Below are positions 8,670 through 16,667 of a stretch of DNA of 64,000 bases, piece after piece; within the stretch, counting starts at the first letter, position 1; each line of letters starts with the position of its first letter. The position numbers and the translations under genes were made by a program. The notes below the pieces were generated by a model. It made no database searches. It was given only the letters and a program-made list of their open reading frames with translations, and had not been told where the DNA came from. Source of the stretch: Nonlabens dokdonensis DSW-6 (lineage in GTDB: Bacteria; Bacteroidota; Bacteroidia; Flavobacteriales; Flavobacteriaceae). The DNA lies in assembly GCF_000332115.1 (NCBI RefSeq), contig NC_020156.1, positions 1,674,001 to 1,738,000 on the forward strand, in the 5' to 3' direction.

Positions 8670-10211
8670 TTAAGTAAGCTCGTTACCATCTTTATCTTTG
8701 AAATGATATTCTAGATAAGTGTAGGCATCTCGAGGCATTACCTTGATCCATTTTTTGTGTTTCATAAACCACTTAGATCGTATAGAAGGATAGCCTTTTG
8801 TAATAAAAGCCGAAATAAAAGGGTGCGCATGTAGCGTTACTTTTTTGTGTCCAGCTTTAAGGTGTCTTTCTAGATTTTCTATGATTTCCTGAATGACTAG
8901 GATAGGAGCTTGAATCTCATTTCCATTGCCATCAGGGCTTTCCTCACGAGTTTTGATATTAACTTCTTGTCTTACACGCTGTCTTGTAATCTGGATCAAA
9001 CCAAATTTACTAGGCGGCAAGATTTTGTGTTTTGCTCGGTCATCAGCCATTTCATCGCGTAGGTGTTCATAGAGTTTCTTGCGATTCTCTGCCTTACGCA
9101 TATCGATAAAATCTACTACTATGATTCCGCCCATGTCTCTAAGCCTTAACTGGCGTGCAATTTCTGTTGCTGAGATCATGTTTGTTTCTAGTGCGGTGTC
9201 TTCCTGACTATCTGCTTTATTAGATCTATTACCAGAGTTTACATCTATAACATGCATTGCTTCAGTATGCTCTATGACTAGGTAAGCACCTTTACTCATA
9301 GAAACAGTACGGCCAAATGATGTTTTGATCTGTCGTTCTATACCATATTTCTCAAAAATGGAGGTTTTTGGATTGTGGTATTTTACAATAGACTCTTTAT
9401 GTGGGGCAATAGTTTTTAAATAGTCTTTAATTTCTTCATATACTTCTTGATCGTCTACGATTATTGAAGTGTATGTATCGTTAAAAACATCTCTCATAAG
9501 GGAATTAGTACGACTTACTTCAGTCATAACTTTAGTTGGGAAAGGAGCTTTATGCATTTTACTGCACATGTTTTCCCATTTTTTTACAAGATTTTGTAAA
9601 TCTTGGTCCAGATCTGCTACTAGTTTACCTTTTGCGACCGTGCGTACAATAACGCCAAATCCTTCAGGTTTAATGCTTTTTACAAGTCTTTTAAGACGGC
9701 TTTTTTCTTCTCTGTCTTCTATTTTTTGAGATATAGAAATACGATCAGAAAAAGGAACTAGAACAACATACCTACCTGGTAAAGAAAGCTCAGCACTGAG
9801 GCGAGGTCCTTTGGTAGAAATGGGTTCTTTAACAACTTGAACAAGAACTGGTTGTCCTGGTGTGATCATTTTTTCGATCGCACCGTGTTTTTCTAGATCT
9901 TTTTCAAATTTGATATCTTTAAGCGCAAAATTTTTGCGTCTGCCGCTTAAAATTTGTTTAGTGAATTTAAGTTGGGTAAGGTATTTTACTCCAAGGTCGT
10001 GATAGTGTAAAAAACCATCTTTCTCATAGCCTACGTCTACAAAAGTAGCGTTAAGGCCAGAGAGTACCTTGCGTGTTTTTGCAATGAATATATCGCTTAC
10101 CGCAAACTTACTTTCTTCTTCATCTTTGTGTAATTCGACCAGCCTACCATTTTTAGTAAGGGCATAATCGATTTTTGTAGCACTGGAACGGATAATAATT
10201 TCTTTATCCAT
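8670..10211 (-). CDS. rng: ribonuclease G/E family endoribonuclease, 513 aa
   Basis: Cuts single-stranded RNA in rRNA maturation and mRNA decay. An S1-like domain spans residues ~36-125 (FVDVGYEKDGFLHYHDL ... GRRKNF). The DNase I-like catalytic domain has both metal-binding acidic motifs, VIDVNSG and VVDFIDM. Length suits RNase G rather than RNase E, as there is no long scaffold tail. The Zn-link motif CPxCxGxG of proteobacterial enzymes is absent: the equivalent stretch reads EESPDGNGNEIQAPI. That fits what I recall of Bacteroidota homologues and implies a different dimer contact. The gene lies behind the HU gene and its own 5' region holds a perfect inverted repeat (10283-10305). Confidence 0.92.
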   Translation of the reverse strand: MDKEIIIRSSATKIDYALTKNGRLVELHKDEEESKFAVSDIFIAKTRKVLSGLNATFVDVGYEKDGFLHYHDLGVKYLTQLKFTKQILSGRRKNFALKDIKFEKDLEKHGAIEKMITPGQPVLVQVVKEPISTKGPRLSAELSLPGRYVVLVPFSDRISISQKIEDREEKSRLKRLVKSIKPEGFGVIVRTVAKGKLVADLDQDLQNLVKKWENMCSKMHKAPFPTKVMTEVSRTNSLMRDVFNDTYTSIIVDDQEVYEEIKDYLKTIAPHKESIVKYHNPKTSIFEKYGIERQIKTSFGRTVSMSKGAYLVIEHTEAMHVIDVNSGNRSNKADSQEDTALETNMISATEIARQLRLRDMGGIIVVDFIDMRKAENRKKLYEHLRDEMADDRAKHKILPPSKFGLIQITRQRVRQEVNIKTREESPDGNGNEIQAPILVIQEIIENLERHLKAGHKKVTLHAHPFISAFITKGYPSIRSKWFMKHKKWIKVMPRDAYTYLEYHFKDKDGNELT

Positions 10212-10282
10212 GATTCCTGTAATGTTTATAACCTCACTATTTCTAACTATTAGAAACAGTAAAGTACGTTTATAATTATCTG

Positions 10283-10305
10283 GTACAAATTATAGTAATT
10301 TGTAC
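10283..10305. promoter_or_regulatory. perfect inverted repeat in rng upstream region
   Basis: GTACAAATTA-TAG-TAATTTGTAC: 10-bp perfect arms with a 3-base centre, 72 bases upstream of the rng start and downstream of the preceding terminator. It could be an operator or, if transcribed, a stable 5'-UTR hairpin. Confidence 0.6.
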
Positions 10306-10349
10306 ACTCAACGAGCTGTCATGAGCAACCCTATTTCAATGAACTCTTA

Positions 10350-10385
10350 AAAATAGAAAAAGTAGTCTTGGACTACTTTTTCTTT
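10350..10385 (-). terminator. terminator after the HU/small basic protein unit
   Basis: On the minus strand the stem AAAAAGTAGTC / GACTACTTTTT with a 3-base loop is followed by CTATTTTT. It overlaps the stop codon of the 30-residue protein gene and separates it from rng. Confidence 0.8.
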
Positions 10386-10465
10386 TTGTGACGATTAGCA
10401 CGACGACGTTTTTTACGTTTGTGCGTTGCTACCTTATGTCTTTTTCTTTTTTTACCGCTTGGCAT
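10373..10465 (-). CDS. 30-residue highly basic protein, probably ribosome-associated
   Basis: ATG at 10465 opens a 30-codon frame beginning MPSGKKRKRHKVATHKRKK and ending in RHKKKK; over half of the residues are Lys, Arg or His. The frame is too short for most gene callers, but the same MPSGKKRKRHKVATHKRKK peptide is, as I recall, near-invariant across Bacteroidota. A very basic short peptide with this conservation fits a ribosomal protein such as the small THX/bS22-type or bL38-type proteins; which one I cannot decide. It starts 13 bases after the HU stop, so both share a transcript that ends in the hairpin at 10350-10385. Confidence 0.75.
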   Translation of the reverse strand: MPSGKKRKRHKVATHKRKKRRRANRHKKKK

Positions 10466-10478
10466 ATCTCTTATATTT

Positions 10479-10769
10479 TTACTTAACTTTTACGTTTGTT
10501 TTCACTCCATCCACAAACACTTTTGCTGGTTTGAATGCTGGGATATTGTGAGCAGGGATTTTAATTGTTGTATTCTTAGAGATGTTACGTCCAGTCTTCT
10601 CTGCTCTAGTTTTCACTATAAAGCTTCCAAAACCTCTCAGGTAAACATTCTCTCCAGTTTCTAAAGAATCCTTCACTTCATTCATGAAAGACTCAACAGT
10701 TGCTTGTACATCATTCTTCTCCATTCCAAGTTTGTCTGAAATTTTAGATACGATATCTGCTTTAGTCAT
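10479..10769 (-). CDS. HU family DNA-binding protein, 96 aa
   Basis: Nucleoid protein that bends DNA as a dimer. Residues 1-90 give a complete HU/IHF fold: MTKADIVSKISDKLGM at the N-terminus, GENVYLRGFGSFIVKTRAEKTGRN (dimer and arm base), then IPAHNIPAFKPAK with the Pro at the arm tip and conserved PAFKPAK end. Length is normal (90-100 aa). It is followed by the 30-residue basic protein gene. A TATATTTG -7 box lies 35 bases upstream, divergent from mutY. Confidence 0.95.
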   Translation of the reverse strand: MTKADIVSKISDKLGMEKNDVQATVESFMNEVKDSLETGENVYLRGFGSFIVKTRAEKTGRNISKNTTIKIPAHNIPAFKPAKVFVDGVKTNVKVK

Positions 10770-10803
10770 TTTTTAAATTTAATTAGGGTTATTAAATAGG
10801 GCG

Positions 10804-10811
10804 CAAATATA
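10804..10811 (-). promoter_or_regulatory. -7 element of HU promoter
   Basis: TATATTTG on the minus strand followed by CG, 35 bases upstream of the HU start. No clear TTTG at -33. Confidence 0.55.
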
Positions 10812-10892
10812 CCTTAAAAAACTAAATTAGAAATCTCTAATTGATTAAAATTTAAGAAGATATATATTGCGGCCTGCATTTTAACGTATTTT

Positions 10893-11936
10893 ATGAACTT
10901 TTCTCAGCAACTTATTGATTGGTACACAGTTAACAAAAGATCACTGCCTTGGCGAGATACTAAGAATCCCTATTTTATATGGCTTAGTGAGGTGATTTTA
11001 CAGCAAACTCGCGTTCAGCAAGGGTTACCTTACTATAAAAGTTTTGTTAAAAAATTCCCGTCAGTGGAGAATCTCGCTCATGCACCTCAAGATGAGGTAC
11101 TCAAATTATGGCAGGGATTAGGCTATTATTCTAGGGCTAGAAATTTACAAACTGCCGCCATGCAGATCGTCGATAATAATTCAAAATTCCCAGATAATTA
11201 CAAAGATTTACTACAATTAAAAGGTGTAGGTGAATATACAGCCGCTGCAATAGCGAGTTTCGCCTTCGGAGAATCTGTTGCTGTGGTGGATGGAAATGTG
11301 TACCGAGTTCTATCACGTATATATGGTATTGCGACACCTATAAATGTTCCAGCTGGAGTTAAAGAATTCAAGTCTCTTGCTGGCAAATTATTAGATCAAC
11401 ATGATCCTGCAACCTATAATCAGGCGATTATGGAATTCGGTGCGATACAATGTGTTCCTAAAAGTCCAGATTGTAGTGTTTGTCCATTCCAAAGTAATTG
11501 TATAGCCTATCAAGAACAAAGGGTTAAAGAGCTTCCGGTCAAATTAAAAAAAACTAAGGTTAAAAACCTTTTTCATCATTATCTAGTGATTCAAACTCCT
11601 TCTAAGAAAACTGTTTTACATCAACGCGATAACAGCAGCATCTGGGCAGGCTTGTTTGAGTTTCCTTATATAGAAGCGCAAGGTGCGTTACTACCGCAAG
11701 AAATCATTGAAGAGAAGTTTTTTAAGGAACTGGTAGGAGAATCTCGCTTTCGCGAAAGCGTATACAATCAACAACCTATTATACATAAATTGTCTCATAG
11801 AAAAGTACATGCCTATTTCTGGATTATTGAACTAGATCAAGAACTGAATGATACTCTTAGCATTGAAGATGCAAGGGCAAAACCTGTTCATGTTTTGATG
11901 GAGCGTTTTATGAAAGAATTTTGGCAAGGGAAGTAA
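10893..11936 (+). CDS. mutY: A/G-specific adenine glycosylase
   Basis: Removes adenine mispaired with 8-oxoguanine in base excision repair. HhH-GPD domain with catalytic Glu33 (SEVILQQTRV), helix-hairpin-helix LKGVGEYTAAAI and catalytic Asp133 (VVDGNV). The [4Fe-4S] cluster ligands are Cys187, Cys194, Cys197 and Cys203 with the standard 6-2-5 spacing. The C-terminal NUDIX-like domain (about 225-345) recognises 8-oxoG. Codons 285-289 inside that domain are formed by a palindrome copy and read RFRES. First gene of the mutY-ssb-gldE-gldD series, divergent from HU. Confidence 0.96.
   Translation: MNFSQQLIDWYTVNKRSLPWRDTKNPYFIWLSEVILQQTRVQQGLPYYKSFVKKFPSVENLAHAPQDEVLKLWQGLGYYSRARNLQTAAMQIVDNNSKFPDNYKDLLQLKGVGEYTAAAIASFAFGESVAVVDGNVYRVLSRIYGIATPINVPAGVKEFKSLAGKLLDQHDPATYNQAIMEFGAIQCVPKSPDCSVCPFQSNCIAYQEQRVKELPVKLKKTKVKNLFHHYLVIQTPSKKTVLHQRDNSSIWAGLFEFPYIEAQGALLPQEIIEEKFFKELVGESRFRESVYNQQPIIHKLSHRKVHAYFWIIELDQELNDTLSIEDARAKPVHVLMERFMKEFWQGK
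11745..11760. repeat. CGCTTTCGCGAAAGCG palindrome inside mutY, copy 5
   Basis: Exact copy, in frame, encoding RFRES (residues 285-289) in the C-terminal domain. Confidence 0.95.
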
Positions 11937-11988
11937 AAACTATTTTGTAATTTAGAAGTATAGGAGTGAGCAGCACTTCCTTATTTCA

Positions 11989-11996
11989 TATCTTTG
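11989..11996 (+). promoter_or_regulatory. -7 element of ssb promoter
   Basis: TATCTTTG, 49 bases upstream of the ssb start. No TTTG at the usual distance. Confidence 0.5.
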
Positions 11997-12045
11997 ACGA
12001 CTTTTTTAAAACGATACAAGGTAATAAACGCAATACAAACTAATT

Positions 12046-12546
12046 ATGGCAGGAACGGTAAATAAAGTGATACTAATAGGTCACACAGGCGATGAGGTAA
12101 AAATGAAGTACTTTGAAGGTGGAAATTGCATAGGTAGATTTCCACTAGCTACAAATGAAGAATATGTAAACCGCAATACTGGCGAACGTGTTTCTAATAC
12201 AGAGTGGCACAACTGCGTCGTTAGAAATAAAGCGGCAGAAGTCTGTGAGAAATACCTCAAAAAAGGAGATAAAGTATATATCGAAGGACGCATTAAAAAC
12301 CGTCAATGGACTGGTGAAGATGGTCAACAAAGATATACGACAGAAATACAAGTAGCCGAGTTTACATTTTTAACTCCTAAAAATGAAGCCTCAGCACCTA
12401 GTAAGCCTATGAACCAAGCTCCTGCTAGACCTGCTCAACAAGCACCATCAAATTCTCAGAATAACGCAGCGACAAGTAATACTTACAGCCAGCCTGCTGC
12501 AAGTAATAGCAGTGTGAATGAAGATGATGATGACTTACCATTTTAA
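12046..12546 (+). CDS. ssb: single-stranded DNA-binding protein, 166 aa
   Basis: Coats single-stranded DNA in replication and repair. OB fold in residues 1-112 (MAGTVNKVILIGHTGDEVKMKY ... NTEWHNCVVRNKAAEVCEKYLKKGDKVYIEGRI ... YTTEIQVAEFTFL). A disordered Pro/Ala/Gln/Asn/Ser linker follows, ending in the acidic tip EDDDDLPF that binds partner proteins. The length is usual. It lies between mutY and gldE, an order kept in Flavobacteriia; the gap to mutY is 109 bp with its own -7 box, so ssb can be expressed separately. Confidence 0.96.
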   Translation: MAGTVNKVILIGHTGDEVKMKYFEGGNCIGRFPLATNEEYVNRNTGERVSNTEWHNCVVRNKAAEVCEKYLKKGDKVYIEGRIKNRQWTGEDGQQRYTTEIQVAEFTFLTPKNEASAPSKPMNQAPARPAQQAPSNSQNNAATSNTYSQPAASNSSVNEDDDDLPF

Positions 12547-12566
12547 AAGAACCAAGCAATCACTAA

Positions 12567-13895
12567 GTGGATCCTGACCCATCACAATTTCTTTATATAT
12601 CTATGATTTCTAGTGGAGATCAAATGATGTACGTAATAGTTTTCATTTTATTACTTATTGCTAGTGCCTTAATAAGTGGCGCTGAGGTAGCGTTCTTCGG
12701 ACTTTCAAATACTGAGTTAGAGGATGAAAATGAAGACTTTGCTAGACGACACATCGTTCGCAAGCTATTATTTAGACCTAAAAAGCTTCTTGCGACCATC
12801 TTAATAGCAAACAATGCTATTAATATCACATCAGTACTGATTTTTAGTATTTTAAGTGATAGCTGGTTTGAAAATATTGCTGATTTTTATTTGTTTGATT
12901 TTCAGATCAATGTGCGTTTTATTTTAGAAGTAGTGGTAGTTACTTTTTTGATTTTGCTCTTTGGTGAGATTTTCCCAAAAGTATATGCAAATCGCAATCC
13001 TAAAGGTTTTGCCAGTTTTATGGCTATACCACTTAATATTCTAGATAAAGTTTTTAGCTTTTTGAGTTTGCCTATGCGTTATGTTACGCTTCAAATCCAA
13101 GAACGTCTAGGAAGTAAAAAATCAAACATTACTGTTTCACAATTATCACAAGCTCTTGAGCTAACAGATGAGAATGACACAACTGATGAAGAGCAACAGT
13201 TGTTACAGGGAATTGTAAGCTTTGGTAACACGCAAACTAAAAATGTGATGCGCAACCGTATGGATGTATTTGCTCTAGATGAAACATTACCGTTTATAGA
13301 AATTATTCCTCAAGTTATAGAAAATGGATACTCGCGTATACCATGTTATAAAGAAAGTATAGATCAAATTACTGGAGTTCTTTATGTAAAGGACTTGCTT
13401 CCTTATATTGATAGGAAAAACTTTGAATGGACCAAATTATTAAGAGAAGCTTATTTTGTGCCAGAGAACAAAAAACTAGATGATCTTTTACAAGAATTTC
13501 AAGAGAAGAAAAAGCACATCGCAATAGTCGTAGATGAATACGGTGGCACCAGTGGTTTGATTTCTTTAGAAGATATTATTGAAGAAATAGTAGGTGATAT
13601 AAGCGACGAATTTGACGAAGAAGACTTAGTGTATTCTAAGCTCGATGATAAGAACTATATATTTGATGGTAAAACACAATTAAAAGACTTCTATAGAGTT
13701 CTTGATCTTGAGGAAGATAATATATTGATTTTTGACACGGCAAAAGGTGAGTCAGAAACACTTGCAGGTTTTATCTTAGAACAAACTGGTTATTTCCCTC
13801 GCAAATTAGATACTATTGTCTTTCATAACATTACCTTCCTTGTAGAAGTGATGGATAAAAAAAGAATCAAACAAATTAAATGCACTATAGCTTGA
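12567..13895 (+). CDS. gldE: gliding motility-associated CNNM/CBS protein GldE
   Basis: Hemolysin C/CorC-like membrane protein. N-terminal CNNM (DUF21) region with about four hydrophobic segments (residues ~20-190), a CBS pair (~215-335; FIEIIPQVIENGYSRIPCYKE and HIAIVVDEYGGTSGLISLEDIIEEIVGDISDEFD) and a C-terminal CorC/HlyC domain (~350-440). Identified as GldE by position after mutY-ssb and in front of gldD. GldE supports GldD function in gliding/T9SS; CNNM relatives transport Mg2+, not shown here. The annotated start is GTG; an ATG at 12603 (MISSGDQMM) is a plausible alternative. It overlaps gldD by 16 bases. Confidence 0.9.
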   Translation: MDPDPSQFLYISMISSGDQMMYVIVFILLLIASALISGAEVAFFGLSNTELEDENEDFARRHIVRKLLFRPKKLLATILIANNAINITSVLIFSILSDSWFENIADFYLFDFQINVRFILEVVVVTFLILLFGEIFPKVYANRNPKGFASFMAIPLNILDKVFSFLSLPMRYVTLQIQERLGSKKSNITVSQLSQALELTDENDTTDEEQQLLQGIVSFGNTQTKNVMRNRMDVFALDETLPFIEIIPQVIENGYSRIPCYKESIDQITGVLYVKDLLPYIDRKNFEWTKLLREAYFVPENKKLDDLLQEFQEKKKHIAIVVDEYGGTSGLISLEDIIEEIVGDISDEFDEEDLVYSKLDDKNYIFDGKTQLKDFYRVLDLEEDNILIFDTAKGESETLAGFILEQTGYFPRKLDTIVFHNITFLVEVMDKKRIKQIKCTIA

Positions 13896-14449
13896 GACTT
13901 ATAGCAACCTTATTAGTACTAATTTTATTATCTAGCTGCAATGACTCAGATGTTTTACCTAAACCTAGTGGACAACTTGCTTTGGATTTTCCTAAAGGTA
14001 ATTATGTAGAAACAGAAAATACTGGTTGCCCGTTTTCCTTTGAGCTTAATGAATATGCTAGAGTTCTTGCAAAACGTGATTGCTCTATGAAAATAGAGTA
14101 TCCAGGAATGGATGCGACCATTTATCTCAATTACAGACCAGTACAAGATAATTTGAGGCAGCTTCTCATTGATGGCCAGAAACTATCTTACGAACACAAT
14201 CAAAAGGCAGATGTAATTGCAGACTATCCTTTTGTAAATCAGTTGAACAAATCCTACGGTATGATGTATGAAATAGAAGGAAACGCTGCATCTAACGCGC
14301 AGTTCTATGTGACTGATAGCACAAAACATTTTCTTACTGCTGCATTATATTTCAATACACAACCTAATTACGACTCCATTTTACCAGCAGTAGATTATGT
14401 AAAAAGTGACATGGTCAAAATGATGGAGACGCTTACTTGGAGGGATTAA
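13880..14449 (+). CDS. gldD: gliding motility lipoprotein GldD
   Basis: Lipobox LLSSC (Cys about residue 20). Motifs typical of GldD: YPKPSGxL-like LPKPSGQLALDFPKGNY, then CPFSFELNEYA, MDATIYLNYRP, and DYPFVNQLNKSYGMMYEIEGNAASNAQFYVTDSTKHFLTAALYFNTQPNYDSI in short blocks. Needed for gliding and T9SS function in Flavobacterium johnsoniae (family knowledge). The start overlaps gldE by 16 bases, indicating coupled translation. The last gene of the mutY-ssb-gldE-gldD block. Confidence 0.92.
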   Translation: MHYSLRLIATLLVLILLSSCNDSDVLPKPSGQLALDFPKGNYVETENTGCPFSFELNEYARVLAKRDCSMKIEYPGMDATIYLNYRPVQDNLRQLLIDGQKLSYEHNQKADVIADYPFVNQLNKSYGMMYEIEGNAASNAQFYVTDSTKHFLTAALYFNTQPNYDSILPAVDYVKSDMVKMMETLTWRD

Positions 14450-14523
14450 AATACTTATTAAAGGGTATTTCATAATATTTTATTAAGAGTTATCATTGGT
14501 GTAACTAATTAATTAAAAATAAC

Positions 14524-15063
14524 ATGAAAACTTTCAAATCGATTTTACTCTTTGTATTTGCTACTTGCGTATTAATTTCTTGTGATAAGGATGATGATAA
14601 CGGCGATGTCGCTGGAAACGGAACAGGTTCCTTTATGTATGACGGCAATGATTTTGCACTAAATAAAGGATCCATTATCAATTATGGTGGTTCAGGAAAC
14701 TCTTTTAATTTTGACATAACCTTAGGCTCTCCTAGTTTAAGTTTCGACCAGTTTGGAGATTTTGATGGTACTGGTGATGCGATTTATTTTGAATTATGGA
14801 CCGACCAGCAATCAGGTCTTAAAAACGGTACGTACAATTACGATCCTTCTTCTCAATCAGATTTTACATTTACAATTGCAGAGGTAGGAGTAGGCTGTGA
14901 TACAAACGGCACCTGTACTTTTCAAGATTCTGCAAGATCAGGTTCAGTGACAATCAATAGGAGTGGTAATAATTACAGTCTTTCATTTAGCTTTATGACA
15001 GATACAGACGAAGTAATAACTGGTGCTTATGAAGGAACTTTAAGATCCTTTTCAGATATTTAA
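14524..15063 (+). CDS. lipoprotein of unknown function, 179 aa
   Basis: Lipobox VLISC (Cys about residue 20) followed by DKDDDNGDVAGN, an acidic run of the type linked with surface export of lipoproteins. The mature domain is Gly/Asn/Ser-rich and probably all-beta: GSFMYDGNDFALNKGSI, IYFELWTDQQSGLKNGTYNY, two Cys in GCDTNGTCTF, then RSGSVTINRSGNNYSLSF...GAYEGTL. This is a common flavobacterial lipoprotein layout of unknown function. Monocistronic, with a strong hairpin after the stop. Confidence 0.78.
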   Translation: MKTFKSILLFVFATCVLISCDKDDDNGDVAGNGTGSFMYDGNDFALNKGSIINYGGSGNSFNFDITLGSPSLSFDQFGDFDGTGDAIYFELWTDQQSGLKNGTYNYDPSSQSDFTFTIAEVGVGCDTNGTCTFQDSARSGSVTINRSGNNYSLSFSFMTDTDEVITGAYEGTLRSFSDI

Positions 15064-15083
15064 AAGAGAACCTTTTTATCATC

Positions 15084-15121
15084 AAACCGATCTGAAATCT
15101 AATTTTAGATCGGTTTTTTTA
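15084..15121 (+). terminator. intrinsic terminator after lipoprotein gene
   Basis: Stem AAACCGATCT / AGATCGGTTT, 13-base loop, then a T-run. Confidence 0.85.
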
Positions 15122-15178
15122 TGTTTTTATATGATAGGTCGTCTTTTAAAAAGTAGCACCTTTGCGGTTTGAAATTTT

Positions 15179-16078
15179 ATGGATCCTTCAAAGTTAAAAT
15201 ACGTTTACCTCATAATACTAAGTCTTATTTGGGGATCTTCTTTTATTCTTATAAAGAAAGCTTTAGGAGAAGAAAATGGTGAATTAGTATTACAGCCATT
15301 GCAGTTAGGAGCTGCACGGACGATAATATCTGGTACGATTCTAATTATTATAGGGTGGAAATCCTTTATATCTACCGATAAAAAAGATTGGCCGTGGCTT
15401 GCAGTTTCTGGACTTTTAGGAACTTTCTTCCCGGCATTCTTATTTGCTTATGCTCAAACTGAAATCGATAGTGCTATAAGTGCTATACTTAACTCTACTG
15501 TACCATTGATATCTTTGATAATGGGTGCCGTTATTTTTGGGATATCTTTTTCACGCAATCAGTTGATAGGTGTCATCATTGGATTAGCAGGAGCAATAGG
15601 TCTGGTCATAGCGGGAATGGAAAGTCACCCAAATCAAAACTATTTATTTGCAGGACTTATTTTAATAGCATGTGTTTGTTATGCGAGTAATGTGAACATA
15701 ATCAAGAAGTATCTTCAAAACATAAATCCTCTTGCTATCGCTACTGGAAATTTCATTTTTATAGTCCCATTAGCGATCATTGTTTTCTTTTCATCAGATG
15801 GTCATTCTATTGAGTTTAATGACAGTCGAGTGCAAGAAAGCTTTTTGTATATAATTGTTTTATGTCTGTTTGGAACTGTTGCAGCCAAAATCATGTTTAA
15901 CAAACTCGTACAAATGACCTCACCTGTATTTGCGACATCAGTTACCTATTTGATGCCTGTCATAGGGCTTACTTGGGGAGTTTTAGACGGAGAATTTTTC
16001 AACGTATGGCAAGGTGTTGCAACAGCCGTAATAATTTTTGCAGTAGTTCTAGTAACACGTGAGAAGAAAAAAGCCTAA
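15179..16078 (+). CDS. DMT-superfamily (EamA) transporter, 299 aa
   Basis: Inner-membrane exporter of small metabolites. Two EamA repeats of five hydrophobic helices each: the first from residue ~7 (LIILSLIWGSSFILIKKAL) to ~140, the second from ~150 (AGLILIACVCYASNVNIIKKYL) to ~293. The WGSSF signature of the first helix is present. Length matches the family. Substrate is not predictable. The stop codon overlaps by 4 bases the stop of the convergent gene at 16075-16431. Confidence 0.9.
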   Translation: MDPSKLKYVYLIILSLIWGSSFILIKKALGEENGELVLQPLQLGAARTIISGTILIIIGWKSFISTDKKDWPWLAVSGLLGTFFPAFLFAYAQTEIDSAISAILNSTVPLISLIMGAVIFGISFSRNQLIGVIIGLAGAIGLVIAGMESHPNQNYLFAGLILIACVCYASNVNIIKKYLQNINPLAIATGNFIFIVPLAIIVFFSSDGHSIEFNDSRVQESFLYIIVLCLFGTVAAKIMFNKLVQMTSPVFATSVTYLMPVIGLTWGVLDGEFFNVWQGVATAVIIFAVVLVTREKKKA

Positions 16079-16431
16079 TCGATTACCTCACTGGCAACCA
16101 TATAGTTGACAATTGCTTCTTTCATCAATAAAGATTGTTCTCCAGCTTTAAGCGATGGCAAATTTTCCTTTACAGTAAAATGTGGCCATTTATCGTCATC
16201 ATAATGAGAAAACTCATAGTAACCATAAGGTTCTAACACGCGGCAAATAGCGATATGCATCAATTGCAGCTTCTCGTCTTTTTTAAATTTACGATGTAAT
16301 TGCCCTAACTCCTGTACTCCTATAATAAATAAAATCGCATCAAGGTCCATTTCATCTCCATCTGCAAATTTTGATTGAAAAAAGGCTACAGTTTTTACCC
16401 ATCTCTCTTTTAATTGCTCATCTCTTGTCAT
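16075..16431 (-). CDS. conserved protein of unknown function, 118 aa
   Basis: Small soluble, charged protein without signal peptide. Sequence runs RDEQLKERWVKTVAFFQSKFADGDEMDLDAILFIIGVQELGQ in pieces recognisable as a conserved Bacteroidota hypothetical (helical N-terminal half; HIAICRVLEPYGYYEF and WPHFTVKENLPSL in the second half). No catalytic motif or known family name comes to mind. Its stop overlaps the DMT transporter stop tail-to-tail. A TATCTTTG box lies only 5 bases upstream of the ATG, which would make the message nearly leaderless if used. Confidence 0.72.
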   Translation of the reverse strand: MTRDEQLKERWVKTVAFFQSKFADGDEMDLDAILFIIGVQELGQLHRKFKKDEKLQLMHIAICRVLEPYGYYEFSHYDDDKWPHFTVKENLPSLKAGEQSLLMKEAIVNYMVASEVID

Positions 16432-16486
16432 GTTACAAAGATACTTCTAGAAAGTTGTTCGGTATCTTAGAATATGTTATTTATTC

Positions 16487-16502
16487 CGCTTTCGCGAAAG
16501 CG
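16487..16502. repeat. CGCTTTCGCGAAAGCG palindrome, copy 6
   Basis: Exact copy between divergent transcripts; the symmetry continues to 22 bp (16484-16505). Confidence 0.95.
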
Positions 16503-16526
16503 GAAACTCAATCAGCAGTTGAAAAT

Positions 16527-16544
16527 ATACCCTTTTAGGGGTAT
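16527..16544. promoter_or_regulatory. inverted repeat ATACCC-TTTTAG-GGGTAT, possible regulator site
   Basis: 6-bp perfect arms directly upstream of the promoter of the candidate small RNA (about -55 to -37 relative to the predicted start), a typical place for an activator site. Confidence 0.45.
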
Positions 16545-16566
16545 TTTATAAACTGCATGTGGCACC

Positions 16567-16646
16567 TATATTTGAGCATTAGTCAAAAATTATTAGGGAT
16601 ATGTTTTTGATAAGTCCACTGGTCCATTTACCGGTGGACTTTTTTG
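16567..16646 (+). ncRNA. candidate ~66-nt small RNA with promoter and terminator
   Basis: A TATATTTG box (16567-16574) preceded at exactly 19 bases by TTTT (16544-16547) predicts a start near 16580. The transcript would fold into two hairpins: TCAAAAA (16583-16589) with TTTTTGA (16604-16610), loop containing TTAGGGAT; and AGTCCACTGG with CCGGTGGACT (16613-16640, 8-base loop, one G-U pair) followed by TTTTTG. The second hairpin is a good intrinsic terminator. It contains no useful reading frame. The tetR gene downstream has its own promoter after this terminator, so this is not simply its leader; attenuation of read-through remains possible. Confidence 0.55.
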
Positions 16647-16667
16647 TTAAATATTGGTAAAAGCTTT

